Of a DNA stretch of 64,000 nt, positions 35,066 through 46,540 are shown piece after piece; positions within the stretch are counted from its first letter, which is position 1, and each line of letters begins with the position of its first letter. The notes under the pieces were generated by a model. That model was not told the DNA's origin, did no database searches, and saw only the letters and a list, made by a program, of their open reading frames with translations. The stretch is from contig NC_056000.1 of assembly GCF_018446385.1 (NCBI RefSeq), forward strand, positions 35,005,511 to 35,069,510. Reading direction: 5' to 3'. The position numbers were made by a program, and so were the translations under genes. This DNA comes from Zingiber officinale (taxonomy: Eukaryota; Streptophyta; Magnoliopsida; Zingiberales; Zingiberaceae).

Positions 35066-36197
35066 ATGGTTCATCGGAATGGACGTGGAACGGGCATTCC
35101 GACATGGGTTCCGCCGGAACGACATACTCTTCTTGGACAGTAGCTCATACATGGTTCGTCGGAACGATGGAACGGTCGGAACGGGAGTTCTGGCACAGGA
35201 ACGCCTCATGTCATGCCAAAGTTTTGGTAAATAATGTTCCAGTTTCTCGGTGACGATGTCGCTGCTATTCGAAATGGAGGATAAAAGACGGCGTAGAAGG
35301 CGCTCTCCGATGTGGCATGATCCGGCGGTTCACGGGCATGGGCACGACAGTTGTGGGAAGCATGAGCGATGCGAGAAGGCAGGCGGTGGGTGGGCGACGA
35401 TGAATTAGGGCAGGAGTTTTAATCAAAATTCAGATTTTAATTAATAAATATAGTTTTATAATTCCAATAGACTTTTTAAAGTCAGACCAATTTATTTTAT
35501 TAAAATATAATAAAAAAATTATTTTGAATTTTAAAAGTATCTATAAATTTTTACATAATCATAAAAATTTATTTTCTTTTTAATTATTAATTATATTTTT
35601 ATTGTTTTTAAAATAAATTTTAACTAATTAAATTATATATATATCTGTGCTGACCGTTCCATGAAATAATATTGGAATTGGAACGATAGAGTTTGCGGCA
35701 GCTCTCGTGACCATTCTTGTGAATCATGCTCGTGGCCTCTTCTCTGATGGTGGCTCATGGCGGCAGGTTGTCGGTGAGAAGAGCGGCGCTAGGTCAGATG
35801 CCGATGGAACAACATTGTACCTACTCACAGCCTCTTCTCCGGCGGCGATTCACGGTAATAAGCTGTCGGTGAATAGAGCAACACCGTGTCGGATGGTGTG
35901 GAACAACACTGTACGTGCGATGAGAGGCTATTTTAATTGAAACTTTGATTTTAATTAAACTATATAAAATCAATTCTCAATTTAATTAGATAATTCAAAA
36001 GATTTAATCAAAAGCCTAATAAAATGATCTCCTAACAATATTTTATAAAATTTATTTAAATTCATAAAAAAATTAAATAAATTTTAAATATTTGTATTTA
36101 TTATTTTAATAAAATCCGTGTCACAAGCATTCCATGAAATGACATTGGAACCAGAATGGTAGAGTCCTCACGACTACCGTGACCATTCTTGTGAACC
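35066..36197. mobile_element. MULE-like DNA element in the gypsy 5' LTR
   Basis: It splits sequence that is contiguous at 32390-33680 (after removing the solo LTR). Left end ggttcatcggaatgg and right end (other strand) ggttcacaagaatgg form a 15-bp terminal inverted repeat with few mismatches. The flanks, ctttaagc and ccttcgag, look like a diverged duplication of about 9 bp. The right terminus is present twice, at 35641-35722 and 36114-36195, so it may be two related elements joined. No transposase is present. Confidence 0.5.
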
Positions 36198-36629
36198 TTC
36201 GAGTGGATTAATCTCCAATAACCAAAGTAGTTGATTATTTAATTAAATCACATTATTGTTGGTCCTAAAGGGGTGTTTGGTTGGGGGTTATCGTTGATAA
36301 CCTTAGTATGTTATCAACAAAAACCTTGTTTGATTTAGGTAATGAGCAATTTTCAATAATGAGCAATTCTTGTTATGTCAATAATTAGGGAATACAACTC
36401 AGAATCAAAAAACTTAAGAAGCATAAGTTTTTGCACGATTCCGAGGTTAATAATTTTTTTTTCCAAAATTACCCTCTACAAATTGAATATCTCCCCCCGC
36501 AATTGCCTCCCCCTACCTCCCGCCCACACTCCCTCTTCCTCGCAATTGATTTGCCCCCCGGGCCAATGGTGGATCCAGCCCGAATGATCTACCGAGATTG
36601 TGGGCCTTGAGTGTCGATTGCTGACGACG

Positions 36630-36790
36630 TCATCCCAAACTAGCCTCCTCTTTCCACCAATGTTTATGTCATCATCTCGGGCTATCCTCCTCTTTCCGCC
36701 GATGTCAACGCCATCACCTGGGCTAGCCTCCTCTTTTCGTCGATGTCGACCCGGGCTAGCCTTCTCTTTCCCTCATTTTTTTCTTTTCTC
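36630..36790. repeat. GC-rich minisatellite of about 40 bp
   Basis: Three to four units of (c)gggctagcctcctctttccgccgatgtc with variation. It lies inside the PIF-like element, whose surroundings are otherwise AT-rich. Confidence 0.6.
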
Positions 36791-37453
36791 CCACGTAAAT
36801 TTCTTTGTCACCCCCCTTGGTCCCCCGGGCTACATCTCGGGTAGCCAAAAATGTGGCTCTGCTCTTGCCCATGGAAGCCTCCTTCCCTTGCCTCCCGCCC
36901 ACGCTCCCTCTCTTCCGTGACGATGATAATAAATGATAAAGCGGCGACACCGACAAGCTCTGTAGCAGCTCCATGTCCTCCGTCGTGTTTCAACGCGTTT
37001 GATGCTGGAGTGGATCATAAGAAAATGTTCAAACACGGTTGAAGTCATATGAAATTGGTGGCCATGAATTGGAAGAAGCATAAACTTCCAATTTAATGTT
37101 GTGAAAAAAAAAAGAGATTATAGATAAGTCTATCTCACAAGGTCATTCTCGCGGCTGCCATCAAGGGCGTTGGCGAGGTGGTCATCGTTGAACTTTCGGG
37201 AGCCAGTGAATAGCCGGTGTTGGACTTGCAATTAGAATTCCTATATCTACAACATATAAAAGAAATCAAAAGTTTAATTCATTACAGCAAATAGAGAAAT
37301 TAAAGCTTTCACATGTGTCTCCCACATGAGCACAAGCTCACAGGTGGCGCGTCTAGGCTGCAGAGGGAGGGGAGTCGGAGGACCGTGCATTGTCGACGGC
37401 GATGTTGAAGCTCTCACTCTACTGGGGAGGAGCTCGCAGAGGCGGATGGGGTC

Positions 37454-38244
37454 TGATACAAACCCCACCAATAGATATGATGGAACCCGAAACAAAGATA
37501 GATATAACCCCAAGAAATAGAAGACAAGAGTGTAAATCTTGACCCATAACTAATAATCAGCACGAACCAAGTCTACGAAGGAAAAGGAAACGTTACACCC
37601 AAGGGTGCTAAGTTTTGATGAGTTGAATGCCACGAGAGTAAACTTGATAAATTCAGAAGTTCTTTCAAGAACTAAGAGAGCACACAAATCTCACCAAAAT
37701 CAAGTTCCTTCTCATATTCAGATTTGCCTCCCTTATATAATGGGAGTGAATAAGGAAGAGTACAAAATGTATGCAAACAAGTAAAGTCCCAATATTGCAT
37801 GCCTCATACAAGCAATCTAGGAACTCAAAATAAAATGAATGCATGCAACAATTAACGTCTCAATGCCACATACCTCATGCAAGCAATCTATGAACTCAAA
37901 ACAAAATAAAGGCATGCAACAGTTAGTGTACCAATGCTGCATGAAAGCAATTAATAACTTAGGAGCCCAAAATACTTAAGTCTTCATGCATGAACGAGTT
38001 CCCATACTTATTAGCGTTCTTTCGTTATGCACGGCTGAGTCATGGATGGATATGACCGATTACGTGGATTAGGCCATGACCAGTACTTGGAATTATCTTG
38101 ATCTCTCCTTGCTCATAATCAGTCCAATGTTCTTTAAGTAGCCCATTTAGCTCTTCCTTCAAACACTTTGCTCGAAGTCTTGTAATTTGACCTTCCGAAA
38201 GTGACAAATGATCTCCCATAACTTCAGTCCTTGGGCATACATCA
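37454..38244 (-). repeat. 3' LTR of the minus-strand gypsy element
   Basis: 791 bp, about 43 bp longer than its partner at 41936-42683. Both contain repeated modules of catgcaagcaatctaggaac with gcatgcaacaattaa (37790-37930; four copies in the other LTR at 42240-42440). Confidence 0.85.
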
Positions 38245-38343
38245 TTCTCCTTTCTTGACAAGGATTTTCCCTCAAATCATCATCTGCATCAAATGGGGAC
38301 AGATCAACAACATTAAAAGTAGAATGTACATCTTCCTATATTC

Positions 38344-39090
38344 TCAAATTCTTGTTAATGACAACACGGAGTAAATAGGACAAAGTTTAATTGAACACTT
38401 CAATTTGCCCATCAGTTTAGGGGTGACAAGTAGATAGAACAATAATTTAGTTCTAAATTTCCTCAACAAAGTCTTCCAAAAATAACTCAAAAACTTTACA
38501 TCTCTATCAGAGACAATGGTCCTAGGCTTTCCATGCAACCTAATAACCTCTCTAAAGAACAATTCAACTATATGTAATGCATCATCTATTTTATGACATG
38601 GAATGAAATGCGCTACTTTGGAAAACTTATCTATTACGATAAAAATTGAATCTCTCCCCATCTTGGTCCGGAGTAATCCCAAAACAAAGTCCATTGAAAT
38701 ATCAGTCCAAGGCCCACTAGGTATAGGCAAAGGAGTATACAAGCTATGGGGTTTCAATTTAGATTTAGCTTGTTTGCAAGTGATGCACTTCTCATAAATC
38801 CTCTCCACGTCACGTTTCATATGAGGCTAAAAGAGATGACCTTGTAAACCCCCTAAAGTCTTAGTAACACCAAAATGCCCCATCAAGCCACCACTATGGG
38901 CTTCCCTTGTAAACAATTCATGTAATAAACGCATAGGAAGACACAATCTATTTTCACGAAATAAAAATTCATCATGCCTATAGAACTTACCTAATGCAAC
39001 CTTTTCACATACTTTAAATACTTCAGAAAAATCAACATTATTAGTATATAAATCCTTGATATATTTAAATCCCAGTAATTTCATATCTAA
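38344..39090 (-). pseudogene. Gypsy integrase relic
   Basis: The upper part (39084-38827) holds the linker and HHCC region start (HSGGLMGHFGVTKT). 38820-38344 continues with [10 protein letters not shown], the [23 protein letters not shown] signature, [13 protein letters not shown] (first acidic residue) and [17 protein letters not shown] (second). The region of the third acidic residue is frameshifted and carries stops. The style is chromovirus-like (CRM/Reina range); the exact lineage was not settled. Confidence 0.8.
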
Positions 39091-39284
39091 AATGGAAAGT
39101 AAAGCATACCTTCAAGATAATGCATCAGCGACCATGTTCTCTGTACTTTGCTTGTATCGGATCACATAAAGAAATGTCTCAATGAACTCCACCCATTTAG
39201 CATGACGTTGGTTCAACTTATGTTGGCCATTAGAGACTGTTGATCTATGTGAATCACGAATTCTTTTAGCCATAGGTAATGTTG

Positions 39285-39533
39285 TCATGTCTCTAATGCC
39301 CTCACCAATGCATACATCTCTTTGTCATATGTGGAATAGTTAAGGGTTGCTCCAGTCAACTTCTCACTGAAGTAAGCAATCAGTCTCATTTCTTGCATAA
39401 GTACAACACCTATACCCATTCCAGAAGTATCACATTCGATTTCAAATATTTCAGAAAAGTTAAGATTAGTAAAGGGGCGAAACTTAGCTTTTCTTTTAAG
39501 GCGTTGAATGTCTTCTCTTACTCTTCTCCCCAA
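39285..39533 (-). pseudogene. Gypsy RNase H relic
   Basis: [49 protein letters not shown] is the plant gypsy RNase H core. The ECD aspartate and the DKE glutamate are visible. It is cut off from RT and integrase by frameshifts. Confidence 0.8.
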
Positions 39534-39839
39534 TTAAATGCCTCATTCTTCTTGATAACTTCCATAAGAGGAGCTATAATATTACTGAAATTGTGAATAA
39601 ACTGTCTATAGAAGCTGGCCAAACCATAGAAACTCCTCACTTGACTGATTGTGGTTGGTGTTGGTCACTCTTGGATTGCTTTCACCTTTTCCTCATCCAT
39701 CTAGATGCCTTTAGCACTAACTATAAAACCAAGGAAAACAACCTTTTCTGTACAAAGGAGCATTTCTTGAGGTTAGCAAAAAGTTCTTATTCTTTTAGCA
39801 CGCTCAAAACAGACCTTAAGTGAGTGGCATGATCTTCTA

Positions 39840-40300
39840 AGCTTTTGCTATAAATCAAAATATCATCGAACAACACAATGACAAATCTGCAAAAGAAAGC
39901 ATGCAAAACATAGTTAATCAAATGCATAAAAGTGCTAGGAATATTAGTTAAACCAAAAGTCATTACTAACCATTCATATAAGTCATGCTTGGTCTTAAAA
40001 CCAATTTTTCATTCATCACCTTCGTTCATTCTAATATGATGATATCCACTTCTAAGATCAATTTTTGTGAACACACAACAACCATGCAACACATCAAGCA
40101 TATCATCAAGCCTAGGAATGGGGTGGCGATACTTTACTGTTATGTTGTTGATGGCTAAACAATCAACACACATCCTCCATATTCCATCCTTCTCGGGGGC
40201 TAGTAACATAGGCACGACGCAAGGGCTCATGCTTTCTTGAACATACCCCTTCTCTAGTAATTCATTAACTTACCATTGAACTTACCATTTGGAATGGATG
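39840..40300 (-). pseudogene. Gypsy reverse transcriptase relic
   Basis: The stretch 40230-40009 shows [41 protein letters not shown] and [15 protein letters not shown], an RT core. Further on, near 39870, the catalytic box reads LFDD in place of the expected Y-x-DD, so it has lost the tyrosine. Several frame breaks lie between. Confidence 0.8.
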
Positions 40301-40722
40301 CACTAGGTATGAAATTTAATTGGTGCTTAATTCCTCTAATTGGAGGTAAACCATGTGGAACCTCTTCAAGAAAGATCACCTCAAATTCCTATAAGAAATA
40401 AACAATAATATTAGGTAAAGAATCATTAAGATCATTAGTGCTAAAAAATGCCTCCTTATACAAGAGGATAAGGGGCAGCTAATCTGAAAACAAAGCTCAT
40501 TTAATCTCTTTTTTTTTTTTTTTGCATAAAAGCTATTTTTCTTTCTCTCTCCTTTTTTTCCTTTCCCACTCCTTTTGGCTTTTTTCTTACAATTTTTTCT
40601 CTCAACTTTTCCGCAATTTCTTTTCTCTCAATTTTTTATCTCTTCTTCTTTTCATTTACTTTTTGTAATCTCAACTAGTCTTCTATAACTTGTCTTGGAG
40701 TCAATAGTAGAAGAATAATAAG

Positions 40723-41365
40723 TTATCCCTTCAGAATAAAAGTATACCTATTTGTGAAGCCATCATGTGTTACCTTTTGATAAAATTGCCAAGGTCTCCC
40801 CAAAGATAGATGGCATGCATGCATGGGAATCACGTCACATAACATCTCATCTTCATATTTGCCAATAGAAATTGCTACCAAGACTTGCTTTGTTACCTTG
40901 ATTTCACCGCAATCGTTTAGCCACAGAAGTCGATTAGGATGTGGATGTTTCCAAGTTAGTAGTGACAATTTCTCCACCAAATCAGTACTTGTCAGATTGG
41001 TACAACTCCCTCATCAATAATGACACTGCAAATCTTGTTATTGACAAACCAACGAGTGTGAAACAAGGTCTCCCTTTGATTACCTTCTTCCCTCTTAGCT
41101 TGTAGATTGAGAACTCGTCGGACCACCAATAATCTCCAACAACAGCATGTTGCTTATCATCACTGTCCTCCTTTTGTGGCACTTCGTTAGCTACTACATC
41201 CTCAACTTCCGACTCATGTTCACCTTGGGCGTTTATCACCATCACCCTTTTATTCACATATTGGCTGGCTTGATTAGAGAATATTGTTGGCTTGGGTTTT
41301 TTTGAAGGGTTTAAACTTTGACCATTTTTTATAGTTGTTCCTTCGTTCTTGGAGCTACCTGCCAT
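40723..41365 (-). pseudogene. Gypsy gag C-terminus / protease relic
   Basis: 41365-40982 carries the acidic gag-protease linker ending GRPCFTLVGLSITRFAVS. 40980-40723 continues with KQVLVAISIGKYEDEMLCDVIPMHACHLSLGRPW.F...THDGFTNRYTF, the pre-RT LGRPWQ block of plant gypsy elements. The active-site D-S-G of the protease was not identified. Confidence 0.65.
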
Positions 41366-41935
41366 GAGATGTTGGTAATCATTAGTTGTCCCCTCCTAGC
41401 CAATTGATCCAACATCTCGAGAATATATTTTAATTCAGCCCTCATCATCCGTCGCATCCCCCCATCAATGCTTGCATTTACAGGTTTGGAAGTTGCCTAG
41501 TCCCCTCATTTGCTCCATCCTCCTAGTTGTCGGACATGTCTGCAAGGATGAAAGAAAACCTCATAGGCACTCACTTATGTTTGGGTGGTAGACTTTCAAT
41601 TGATGATATCTCTTAGTTCTTAATCAAACTCTAGAACAAATCAAAATATCACATAACAATTCAAAAGAAACCACCAAAACTTATGATGGCAGAATTTTAA
41701 GAGAAAATAAAAAAGTAGAAAATTGAGAGTAAGAGAAAACAAGAAATGGATTGTTGAAGTTACTTTATAAAATTTTAACTTGCACAAGCAATTTCTTCTT
41801 TTTTTTTTGCTACACTTTTTTTCACTGTGCTTTTCCTTTCTTCTTTGTTTTTTTACCATGATTTTTTTTTTTTTACAAAACAGCAAGTAAAGATAGATTT
41901 GCACTTGACTTTAAAACTAAAACTTTGATACCAAA
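41366..41935 (-). mobile_element. Truncated gag region of the gypsy element
   Basis: Only about 570 bp separate the polyprotein relic from the 5' LTR, too short for a full gag. It is rich in T-runs. The primer site (minus strand tttggtatcaaag, 41923-41935) lies at the LTR edge. Confidence 0.5.
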
Positions 41936-42683
41936 TGATATGAACCCCACAACAGATGTGATGGAACCAGAGACAAAGATGGATATAACCCCAGGAAATA
42001 GAAGACAGAAGTGTGAGTCCTGACCCGTAACCAAGAATCGACACAAGGAAAAGGAAACACCACACCTAAGGGTGATATGTTTCGATGGATTGAACATAAG
42101 TTCAAAAGTTCTTTCAAGAACTAAGATAACACACAAATCTCACCAAAACCAAGTTTCTTCTCATATTCAGATTTACCTCTCTTATATAATGGGAGTGGAT
42201 AAGGAAGAGTACAAAACGTATGAAAACAAGTAAAGCCCCAATGATGCATGCCTCATGCAAGCAATCTAGGAACTTAAAACAAAATGAATGCATGCAACAA
42301 TTAAAATCTCAATGTTGCATGCCTCATGCAAGCAATCTAGGAACTCAAAACAAAATGAATGCATGCAACAATTAAAGTCTCAATGCTGCATGCCTCATGC
42401 AAGCAATCTAGGAACTCAAAATAAAATAAAAGCATGCAATACTTAGTGTACCAATGTCGCATGCAAGCAATAACAACTTAGGAACCCAAAATACTTAAGT
42501 CTTCATGCATGAACGAGTTATCGCCGGATTATGTGGATTAGGCTATGCCCCGCACTTGGGATTATTTTGGTCTCTCCTTGCTTGTAGTCAGCCCAATGTT
42601 CTTTGAGTAGCCGAAGTCTTATAATTAAGTCTTCCGGAAGTGACAAATGATCTATCGTAGCTTCAGCCCTTGTGCATACATCA
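41936..42683 (-). repeat. 5' LTR of the minus-strand gypsy element
   Basis: 748 bp; starts TGATGTATGCAC and ends GGTTCATATCA on the minus strand. Internal tandem units of about 70 bp (gcatgcctcatgcaagcaatctagg) occur at 42245, 42317 and 42389, versus fewer in the 3' LTR. Confidence 0.85.
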
Positions 42684-42945
42684 GAGTTAGAGTCGATGAG
42701 CTTAGCTAGTTCGGGGTAGCAGTCACCACTAGGCGTTGTGTCATTGCTACCGACGTTGGCGTAGGACAAGTAACCTGTATGTCAAAGCTTGTGGGAAGCA
42801 GCGATGCGTGGGCTTGGTACTGCGGTGGAAGTCAATGATCATGATAAATTAGTAAATGGTAAACTAGGTTATTACATAATCTAGGTTGAACCAAACAATA
42901 TTAAGGTTCTGATTTATTCCCGTAACTAAGATTATGTGCGATAAT

Positions 42946-43156
42946 CAATGGCGGATCCAAGAATTTAAGTATGGAGGGGCGATCGCGATCTGAGTTGAGC
43001 GCGACCAATTTTTACACGGAACAAGGGACGATATCCTCTATCTCTACCAGTAGAACCCCATGATACTACGGGTTTGCACTACCGGCAAAGGGGGGGGGGG
43101 GGACCGCCCACGTAGCCCCTGCGCCCCCCCCACACACACAACTGGATCCGTCCCTG
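42946..43156. mobile_element. hAT-like MITE, 211 bp, TSD gcgataat
   Basis: Left end caatggcggatccaag and right end (other strand) cagggacggatccag form the GGATCC-type TIR common in plant hAT MITEs. A perfect 8-bp duplication (gcgataat, 42938-42945 and 43157-43164) flanks it. It contains a G-run (43089-43101). No coding capacity. Confidence 0.85.
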
Positions 43157-43341
43157 GCGATAATTTGAACACACCCTATATATAATCATACAATAATACC
43201 AAATTAATATAAAAAATATTAATAAATCTAATTCAAAGAATAAATATTAATAAATCTATTAACTTTATTTAAATTAATAACTAATCTAATAGCATATTCT
43301 AAAAAAAATTATTTGAATAAGTTAATTTAGGGATGGTATTA

Positions 43342-46139
43342 CCCGGATGAGGAATCAGCACTAGGACGAAACGCGGTGGAACCTTTGAAGCAGCAGAGGA
43401 CTGAGCCATGACCGCAATCAATTCACGCTGAAGCAAGAGGAGAAGGATCACTTGGGTCGACTAGGGCTACGATGTGATTCCATCTCGACCGATCGGATTC
43501 GACCGATTGAACCGAACTGCCAGTTCGATTGCTAGATCAACTCGACTCGTTCATCCTCCCTTATAATAAATAATTATTTATTATTATTCTTTTAAAAATT
43601 GTTTTTATTGTGGGTAAAAATTAAAGTGTCCAGTCTTATCCTAACGCTGTTAAAATTATAACACATTAAATATTATTATATGAATTCTTTACCAATTTAA
43701 TTAAAATGATTAAATTTACTCCAATTAATTAAAATAATTTTCACATTAGTGTAGTAGCTAATAGCTATGTCAACAACTTAAATCAATTATGGTCCTAACT
43801 AGGAGGACAACAGTAAATTGATTTTAATTAAGTTGGAATGATTTTGATTAACTTTGAACAATTTTAACTAAGTTGATAAAAAATATTTGATATAACAATG
43901 CTTCATCTATTGTAATTTAGATTAATTTAGAATAATTTTATTATGATCATAACTACTACGAGCATATAGCAGTTATGTTCATAGCTGTTACAAGATGTAA
44001 CATTGATAAAAGTATTTTTGAGATTAAAAAAATTATGGTGATAGCCATTTTAATATTTTTTTTAAAAAAAAAAAGATCTCACGTTTTTTTTTACCCTTTT
44101 TTATTTTAAATTTTATTAATTTTAAATTTTATATGAAAAACAAAATATATCGTGGAAATTAACATTAATATTGAGCCTGAAATTTCGATAAAGCTAAATT
44201 TTGTCTCTAGAATGATGACAAGTGAGAACACAATGAGGACGAGGAAGAAGACTTTGCCAGGAGAAATGAAATCTAATGTTCAATTATTCCGGCGGCTTGT
44301 CTAAGCAATCTACTTGTTTGACCAAAGAAAGATTTTTTCAAAGCTCTTCAAAGTCAAACCGCTTGGGAAAGTGAAAACAAATAGATTTAAAGAAAAGTAA
44401 AAGTCCTCTCCATGAGATACAAAGCCAATAATAAACAAATAGTTTTATGGTGACAAACGAACTAGCGTATTTTAAATAGATAATACAACAACAACTCATA
44501 CTTAAGATTTCTTAATTCTTTCCCTTTAAGTAAACAAAATAAAAGAAAGTTTTCTTCTTTCTCTTTCTTTCTTTTCTATTTTCTAATATTTTCAGATAAG
44601 AAATATTTTAAAATGTTATTTTATTTTATTAAAAAACTCTTTTGATTAAAATAATAGCAAAGAGCCCCTTTTAATTTTTATCATTTTTTAAATTATTATT
44701 TTAAATAATTTTTAAAAGATAAATTAATTATCCAAAATTGTTTGTTGGATTAGTTAGTGTCGTGTCCATATCAATTTAAACTAAATGTGGTTGCGATATA
44801 TTTATGGATAAACTCTATGATTATTCATGAAGATAATGTGATTGACAATCAATTTCGTATCATTCAATATTAATTGTTTTTTTCCTCTTATAAATAATTT
44901 TATTTTTCTTGATTAATTCTCAAACTTTAAGGATTACAAAATTAGAAAAAAAAAATAAAACAATAATTTCTAGTTTAACTTGCACCTGTACAAAACATGT
45001 AGATTGAGATTTAGGAGATTATCACCACCTATTATGTTTGTATTTGTGGCAATAGCTTATTGAATTCGCATCGTTAGGTGGCTAGTCATGTGTCATGATG
45101 AGTCATGGCTATGTCAAAATTAGTTTTCAAGGACTTCTTTTTATGACACTTGACCCCAAGTTTTTAATATTTTAGTGAATAAATATTTGTTAGTCCTTTG
45201 ATAATGACTTATCTTTGATTACTTGATAGGATCATGAGATTACGGAGGGAATAACGTTTAACTTACAAATGCATTCTTATTTCCAATTGATTTGAGGGCA
45301 TTTATCTCCTTCGCGTCATGTCATAATCGTATATCCGCCACTCAATTGGAAGTGATGAATCGACATATTACATCGCTCTTAATCAATCATTAGTTTCTTC
45401 ACTCCCTCAATCTCTACCTCCATTTCTTTAAAATTCCTCTATATTTTTATAAATAATTATAAAATAATGGGAGTCGTTCTCAACATTTTCTTATTAAAAG
45501 TGTTCAATTAAGTGCTCAAAATCATGTTAAAAGGGACAACTCAAAAGCTTGGATCAGTACTCTCATTCCTTATGCCTTTTATTATACAGAAAATAATATG
45601 TATTGTGCAATTTGTTAGAAACGCTCCATAATTTAAATTCTTTTAGGAAATATACCTCTATTCTCATTTTTTTTTTTATCAAAATGACCTTGATTTTCAC
45701 CTCAAATATTTCACTTTGATACATAAAACTTTTAGCCTTTTTTCCAAAAAAAAAAAACCCTTGAAGCCTTCAAGATTATCAAAATATCCTTCATTTTTTA
45801 AAATAAATAAATAATTTCTCTTTTAATCATTGGAACAAGGTTCCTTTGGATGGGGACATTTGCCGTATCACTGCCTCTTCCCACCTCCTCCATTTAATTC
45901 GTTTCATTTCAATCCCCATCTATGCCCATATGATTATATTATCTCACCTGAATTATATTAATTTAATGCCAATTTATTATTTTTCAAAATATTTTTTTTT
46001 TAAAAAAAATGCATTAATAATAGTTTACTAATGTAAGCATAAATTCATCTTTTTTGCTTCAGTGATAGAGACTTTGATTTTAGATAAGAATTATACTGGT
46101 GTTTGTAAGACAAAAACATATTATTAAGATAAAAAAAAT
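43342..46139. other. Unassigned AT-rich DNA
   Basis: The first 220 bases are GC-richer (gaagcagcagaggactgagcc...). The rest is AT-rich with homopolymer runs. No protein, RNA or element ends are recognised. Around 43740-44050 short related blocks (tagtagctaatagctatg; catagctgttacaag) hint at an old inverted-repeat element, not defined further. Confidence 0.3.
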
Positions 46140-46540
46140 TAATAATAGAATATTATTCACTTTCGTTTTAAGTCCTTATGTATTTATTTTTGAGATTTAT
46201 TCAAAAGACTTCGCATAAGTAGAGATATCTTTTATCTTTCAAATTTATAAATTTTTTCATGTATTTCTACTTTAATTATATTTCTAACAATCTCCCTCTC
46301 AAATGAAGGATCACCTTAAGCATTCGGTTTCTCTTGACCTACTCCGAACTTCTCCTCAATCATTCGATCACTATTGACTTGCTCTAAACTTCCCCTCATA
46401 AATTTAAATACTCTTGACCACTCCAGGCCTCGCCTCAAGCATTCGGTTACTAATGACCTGCTCTGGATCTCTTCTCAATCATCCAATCATTATTGACCTT
46501 CCAATCATTATTGACCTTCTCTGGTCCTTTAAGTCTTTTT
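46140..46540 (-). mobile_element. TRIM-related fragment, minus strand
   Basis: Read on the minus strand, 46540-46290 carries the gtcaatagtgatcggatg-type units and the polypurine tract (catttgagagggagat) of the TRIM at 31479, followed by an LTR-like block (46289 down to about 46140). The Sirevirus-like insertion at 46541 cuts it. Confidence 0.55.

Larger units (their letters stand above)
37454..42683 (-). mobile_element. Minus-strand Ty3/gypsy element with decayed pol
   Basis: 5.23 kb, bounded by LTRs 41936-42683 (5') and 37454-38244 (3'), each starting TGATG and ending TATCA on the minus strand. The primer site tttggtatcaaag adjoins the 5' LTR, and a purine tract (aagaaaggagaa) adjoins the 3' LTR. 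The order along the minus strand is gag end/protease, RT, RNase H, integrase. The flanks gggtc and gagtt are at best a degraded TSD. Most of gag is missing. It lies inside the PIF-like element. Confidence 0.82.
36268..43175. mobile_element. PIF/Harbinger-like DNA element carrying nested insertions
   Basis: It interrupts the gypsy LTR between ttggtccta and tatataatcatac, which are adjacent at 33700-33750. The ends ggggtgtttggtt and (other strand) gggtgtgttcaaa, with a shared inner ttatcg, look like terminal inverted repeats. A 3-bp cta lies on each side (36265-36267, 43176-43178). Removing the gypsy element 37454-42683 and the hAT MITE leaves about 1.5 kb without a transposase. The family call rests on TIR appearance and TSD length only. 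Confidence 0.5.
32271..43341 (-). mobile_element. Minus-strand gag-only Ty3/gypsy element, heavily interrupted
   Basis: The repeats at 32271-33918 and at 34945-35065 / 36198-36267 / 43176-43341 are the two LTRs of one element once later insertions are removed. The best shared anchor (atacaataataccaaattaatataa) appears at 33747 and again at 43189. Between them only about 1 kb (33919-34944) remains, with a gag fragment on the minus strand and a 3' end of the usual LEDKVVLKDGG kind before the polypurine tract. No TSD is visible. Later insertions are a solo LTR in the 3' LTR, and a MULE-like and a PIF-like element in the 5' LTR. Confidence 0.65.

Noticed and set aside
43089-43101. G-run and, at 33630-33641, C-run as functional quadruplex sites
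   Set aside because: Simple homopolymers inside mobile elements; also prone to sequencing length errors.
33715-43345. A 190-bp segmental duplication 9 kb apart
   Set aside because: Better explained as the two LTRs of one interrupted gypsy element.
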